NCBI GenBank assembly: GCA_964585635.1
Contig: CAZPEV010000150.1
Span: 1 to 8,171, forward strand
From: CAZPEV01 sp964585635
GTDB lineage: Bacteria; Zixibacteria; MSB-5A5; GN15; JAAZOE01
Direction: 5' to 3'
DNA: 8,171 nucleotides
Part shown: positions 5,351 through 8,171 of the stretch, piece after piece
How positions within the stretch are numbered: position 1 is the first letter of the stretch
How the letters are laid out: every line of letters begins with the position of its first letter
Program-made: the position numbers and the translations under genes
The notes under the pieces: model-generated
What the model was told of the DNA's origin: nothing
Databases searched by the model: none
What the model saw: the letters and a program-made list of their open reading frames with translations, nothing else

Positions 5351-5992
5351 ATGATATGCCTGTTCAAGGCTCTACTGCCGGTCCTGTTTCTGGGAGCTGC
5401 CATGGCGGCACAGGAGCTTAAGCCGATCGAGCTGCCGAAGCCGGACACCATCGGCGGCAAACCGCTGATGCAGGTGCTGAAGAATCGCCATAGCGACCGT
5501 GAATTCAGCACGGACACGTTGCCCTGGCCGGTTCTCTCCAACCTGCTGTGGGCGGCCTGCGGCATCAATCGCGCCGAGTCCGGCAAGCGAACGGCGCCGT
5601 CGGCCGTCAATTGGCAGGAGGTCGAGGTCTACGTCGCCACCGCCCACGGCCTGTACCTCTATGATCCGGCCAAGCATGTCCTGCAAGCGGTGCTGGCCGA
5701 GGATATCCGTGACAAAACCGGCGTTCAGCCGTTTGTGAAAGAGGTGCCGATCAATCTTATCTATGTGGCCGACCTGGCCAAAATCACCCGCGCCTCGGAT
5801 ACCGATAAAGCCTTCTACTCCGCCGCCGACGCCGCCTTCATCAGCGAGAACGTCTACCTGTTCTGTGCTTCCGAGGGGCTGGCGACGGTGGTGCGCGGCT
5901 CGGTTGACCGCACGGCGTTGGCGACGATCATGAAGCTTCGTCCCGACCAGCGGGTCATTCTGGCGCAGTCGATCGGCTATCCCAAGAAGTAG
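5351..5992 (+). CDS. Exported nitroreductase-family (SagB/ThcOx-like) flavoprotein
   Basis: A 213-residue protein. Residues 1-19 form a Sec-type signal peptide (MICLFKALLPVLFLGAAMA, likely cut before AQE). The mature part is a compact nitroreductase fold. RHSDREF (46-52) is the FMN-phosphate-binding arginine motif; LSNLLWAACGINR (62-74) and the RTAPSAVNWQEVEVYV strand (80-95) are typical of the SagB-type subfamily. An AADAAFISENVYLFCASEGL helix (158-177) and a C-terminal ILAQSIGYP (203-211) complete it. Such enzymes use FMN to oxidise or reduce small molecules or peptide-derived azolines. No azoline-peptide (TOMM) cyclodehydratase or precursor is visible nearby, so peptide modification is not supported. 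With a Sec signal, FMN would have to be loaded outside the cytoplasm, which is unusual. It follows the small membrane protein by 114 bases and may share its transcript. Confidence 0.9.
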   Translation: MICLFKALLPVLFLGAAMAAQELKPIELPKPDTIGGKPLMQVLKNRHSDREFSTDTLPWPVLSNLLWAACGINRAESGKRTAPSAVNWQEVEVYVATAHGLYLYDPAKHVLQAVLAEDIRDKTGVQPFVKEVPINLIYVADLAKITRASDTDKAFYSAADAAFISENVYLFCASEGLATVVRGSVDRTALATIMKLRPDQRVILAQSIGYPKK

Positions 5993-6001
5993 TCCGGCAG
6001 A

Positions 6002-6019
6002 CGCCGCAAACGGGCGGCG
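6002..6019 (+). other. Weak hairpin after the nitroreductase gene
   Basis: CGCCGC (6002-6007) pairs with GCGGCG (6014-6019), 10 bases after the stop codon. No T-run follows. A second small stem CTCCG-AAA-CGGAG lies about 30 bases further on. Termination is possible but not supported. Confidence 0.22.
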
Positions 6020-6113
6020 GATAATTCAACGGTGTCGCAGGCGGACTCCGAAACGGAGCGATCCGGCTGGCTTATGACCGCGCCGCCCGGCGATGAACCA
6101 TTTATATTAGGCC

Positions 6114-7112
6114 ATGACTATTTTTGAATGGATTGAGCGGGAGCTGCATCCGGCGGCCTGCACTTCGGATCGATTTATCTACGACGACATGGAATCGCAA
6201 TCCGGCCGCTGTTTGCCCATCATCTATGAGCCGTTTGACGCGACCCAGAGGCATCACTGGCATGATCGCGGCTCGGCCTTCGACTTTCTTTACTCGACCG
6301 GCAGCAGCAGACTCCTTGATTTCGGCCCCGGCGACGGCTGGCCGTCGCTGATTGTCGCCCCCTTCGTCGAAGAGGTTATCGGTGTCGATGCCTCCCTCCG
6401 CCGGGTCAAAGTTTGCACTCAGAATGCGGCTCGACTCGGCCTTGCCAATGCGAGCTTTATCCACGTTCCCCACCGCGCCCCCCTCCCCTTCCGCAACGAT
6501 CATTTTGACGGCGTCATGGCCGCCAGCTCCATTGAGGAGACGGCCGCTATCCCCTGGACCCTGGGGGAGCTGTTTCGCGTTTTGAAACCGCAGGGAAGGC
6601 TGCGGATCAGTTACGACGGCCTGGCACGGTATAGAGACGGCCGGGAGCAGGAAGCCTCGTTTATTCCGCTTGACGAGAATTCCTGCCGCCTGATTCTGAC
6701 CCGCCGGAATATTGAACAAGAACAGCTCACCCATTACGGCCTGACACTGGCCCTGTCCTTGCGCGAAGCGACGCCGTTACTTCCCCATCAGGGAGGCCGT
6801 CTTTCCTATCCGACGCTTACCGTCTCCCTTCTGGAAAAGCTGCGACCGGTCATCATTGATGCGCGCGCCTGCATACTGCCCCATCCGTCGGGAGCGACGT
6901 TTGCAGCTCTGTTGACGGAAGCCGGGTTTCACGAAATCATCCCCTCGCACAGCGGCGCCGCCTTCGCCGGTCGCCTGTACGACGTTATTCCGCCGCAGCA
7001 GCGCCCGGGTGATCTTGAGGGAGTTGATACTCTGCTACGTCCTTTGATGAAAGTAATAATCGAGATGCGCGCTCCCCTCGACATAGACCCCATGATCACG
7101 GCAATAAAATAG
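6114..7112 (+). CDS. Class I SAM-dependent methyltransferase
   Basis: A 332-residue protein with a Rossmann-type methyltransferase domain at about 60-170. Motif I is LLDFGPGDGWPSL (67-79), the SAM-binding glycine loop. VIGVDASLRRV (88-98) supplies the acidic residue that binds the ribose. FDGVMAASSIEE (131-142) and ELFRVLKPQGRLRISY (152-167) are the next core strands, typical of the Methyltransf_11/25 type. A conserved-looking N-terminal lead (MTIFEWIERELHP, then FIYDDMESQSGRCLPIIYEP) and a C-terminal region of about 160 residues, which I do not recognise, probably shape the substrate site. The substrate is unknown. The only in-frame start giving the full N-terminus is ATG 6114, which lacks a good ribosome binding site (AGG is only about 2 bases away). 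TATATT at 6103-6108 would place transcription start near the ATG, so a leaderless message is possible. It converges with the repeat-protein gene on the other strand. Confidence 0.88.
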   Translation: MTIFEWIERELHPAACTSDRFIYDDMESQSGRCLPIIYEPFDATQRHHWHDRGSAFDFLYSTGSSRLLDFGPGDGWPSLIVAPFVEEVIGVDASLRRVKVCTQNAARLGLANASFIHVPHRAPLPFRNDHFDGVMAASSIEETAAIPWTLGELFRVLKPQGRLRISYDGLARYRDGREQEASFIPLDENSCRLILTRRNIEQEQLTHYGLTLALSLREATPLLPHQGGRLSYPTLTVSLLEKLRPVIIDARACILPHPSGATFAALLTEAGFHEIIPSHSGAAFAGRLYDVIPPQQRPGDLEGVDTLLRPLMKVIIEMRAPLDIDPMITAIK

Positions 7113-7145
7113 TTGATGGATCTCAATCACACGCGATTGATCAAC
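7112..7145. terminator. Possible bidirectional terminator between convergent genes
   Basis: GTTGAT (7112-7117) can pair with ATCAAC (7140-7145), and TCAATC (7123-7128) with GATTGA (7135-7140). It lies between the stop codons of two convergent genes (7112 and 7170). There are no long T-runs, so support is limited. Confidence 0.28.
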
Positions 7146-7169
7146 GACAAAAGGCCTATCTTCCACGGT

Positions 7170-8171
7170 CTATTTCACCAGCAGCATCTTCCTTGTCGCG
7201 ACAAAATCATTCGCCCGCAAGCGATAGAAATAAACACCCGTCGAAATCGTTTCGCCTGCCGCGTCGGTGCCATCCCAGACTGCCCTGTACCTCCCGGCGT
7301 CTTTCATCTCATCAACGATGGTTGCGACCCTTTGACCCAGCAGATTGAAAATCTCGATAGCCACGTGGCTGCGGGTTGGCACATTATATTCAATCATCGT
7401 CGTGGGATTGAACGGATTGGGACAATTCTGGCTTAGTCGATACTCATCAGGCAATGATACGGTGGGATCATCGTCAACAGCCACCGACGTCTGTTTTGTC
7501 CAGATGGCGATATAGGCCGATACCTTGTCCCCCGCCGTTGTGAAAAATCCCCCGACAACCAATTCGTTGTCATGAACCGTCAGGCCATACACAACGTCAT
7601 TCGTCCCCGATCCCAGCGGCAACCAGTTCGATCCGTCCCAAGCGGCGATATTTCTCGCGGCCGTTCCACCAGCGGTGTCAAAGTGCCCCGCGGCAATCAG
7701 CTTGCCGTCAAATCCCGCTAGCGCCAAAATGCCTCCAGATACTCCCGATCCCAACGGCGACCAGGATGAGCCTTCCCAGGAGGCGATTTAACTCGCCGGG
7801 TCACCGCCGGCGGTGTCAAAATACCCCGCCGCAATCAGCCTGCCGTCATACACCATCAGCGCCGAGACGTCTCCATTTATTCCGGATACCAGCGGCGACC
7901 AGCCAGACCCATCCCACATGGCAATATGATTCGCCTGGGCCCCTCCAGCCGCGGTGAAATTTCCTCCTGCAATCAACCTGGCATCATATACCGTCAGAGC
8001 TGAAATCCAGCTATCCATCCCAGACCCGAGCGGCGACCAGGAGGAGCCGTCCCAGGAGGCGATTGAATTCGCCGGAAGGTCGCCGGCGGATACGAATCCT
8101 CCGCCCGCTATAAGCTTGTTATCATAGAGCGTCAGGGCATGCACATCGTTGTCCGTTCCCAGCCCCAGCGG
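7170..8171 (-). pseudogene. Secreted 46-residue-repeat protein with C-terminal sorting domain; in-frame stop; 5' end beyond the window
   Basis: Read on the minus strand from the right edge, the frame shows four full repeats of exactly 46 residues (8001-8138, 7863-8000, 7725-7862, 7587-7724) and a partial fifth (to about 7500). The consensus is ALTVYDxKLIAGGxFxxAGGxxAxxIAxWDGSSWSPLGSGxxxxVx. A linker follows, then a sorting domain from about 7448: DEYRLSQNCPNPFNPTT, EIFNLLGQRVATIVD, AGRYRAVWDGTDAAG, ISTGVYFYRLRANDF and TRKMLLVK. This is the T9SS type A / FlgD-Ig-like C-terminal domain that directs secretion and cell-surface attachment. Codon 25 of the third repeat is TAA (7790-7788). The first repeat has TCA (Ser) there in PANSIASW, and the frame continues unbroken on both sides, so this is a single-base nonsense change or a sequencing error. 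A restart at TTG 7754 has no ribosome binding site. If the stop is real, the protein would lose its sorting domain. Confidence 0.82.
7449..8138 (-). repeat. 138-base tandem coding repeats
   Basis: The five units of the repeat protein are spaced exactly 138 bases apart, with no insertions or deletions among the four complete units. GGCGACCAGG-GAGCC-TCCCAGGAGGCGATT is recognisable in more than one unit at DNA level, so recombination between units is possible. The array continues past the right edge (PLGLGTDNDV precedes the first unit). Confidence 0.75.

Noticed and set aside
5351..5992. Azoline-peptide (TOMM) biosynthesis cluster
   Set aside because: Only a SagB-like oxidase domain is present. 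No cyclodehydratase, leader-bearing precursor or YcaO gene is in the window, and the enzyme is exported.

Overview
The window looks like a stretch of a GC-rich bacterial chromosome, probably from the FCB superphylum or a nearby candidate phylum of the Zixibacteria kind. The main clue is a secreted repeat protein ending in a PNPFNPTT-type C-terminal sorting domain (T9SS type A / FlgD-Ig-like). Such domains are common in FCB-type lineages. The taxonomic placement is inference.

Layout. Positions 1-1097 (minus) hold the N-terminal part of a PAS-domain signalling protein that runs off the left edge. Positions 1296-2327 (minus) encode a probable lipoprotein built from five PD40/TolB-like beta-propeller strands. 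Divergently, 2577-3362 (plus) encodes a CPBP/CAAX-type intramembrane metalloprotease with all three catalytic motifs. Positions 3363-4101 hold no convincing gene. They are packed with perfect stem-loops of several types, a pair of inverted copies of one interspersed repeat, and a 23-base direct repeat. Positions 4102-4620 (minus) are a fragment of a 46-residue-repeat secreted protein, lacking both a secretion signal and a sorting domain. Palindromes lie next to both ends. Plus-strand genes follow: a small two-helix membrane protein (4853-5236), an exported SagB-like nitroreductase (5351-5992) and a class I SAM-dependent methyltransferase (6114-7112). At the right edge (7170-8171, minus) is the 3' part of a second, longer member of the 46-residue-repeat family. 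It keeps its sorting domain but carries an in-frame TAA inside one repeat.

How it fits together. The divergent 2327/2577 pair are both envelope proteins. The plus-strand trio (membrane protein, exported flavoenzyme, methyltransferase) is co-directional with gaps of about 115-120 bases, so co-transcription is possible but not shown. The most interesting part is 3440-4800. There a broken copy of a surface repeat protein sits between two palindrome-dense stretches, while a related gene 3 kb away is itself interrupted by a stop codon. This suggests a surface-protein family undergoing decay or rearrangement alongside small interspersed palindromic elements. I found no complete new defence or mobile system, no transposase, no CRISPR array and no recognisable RNA gene.
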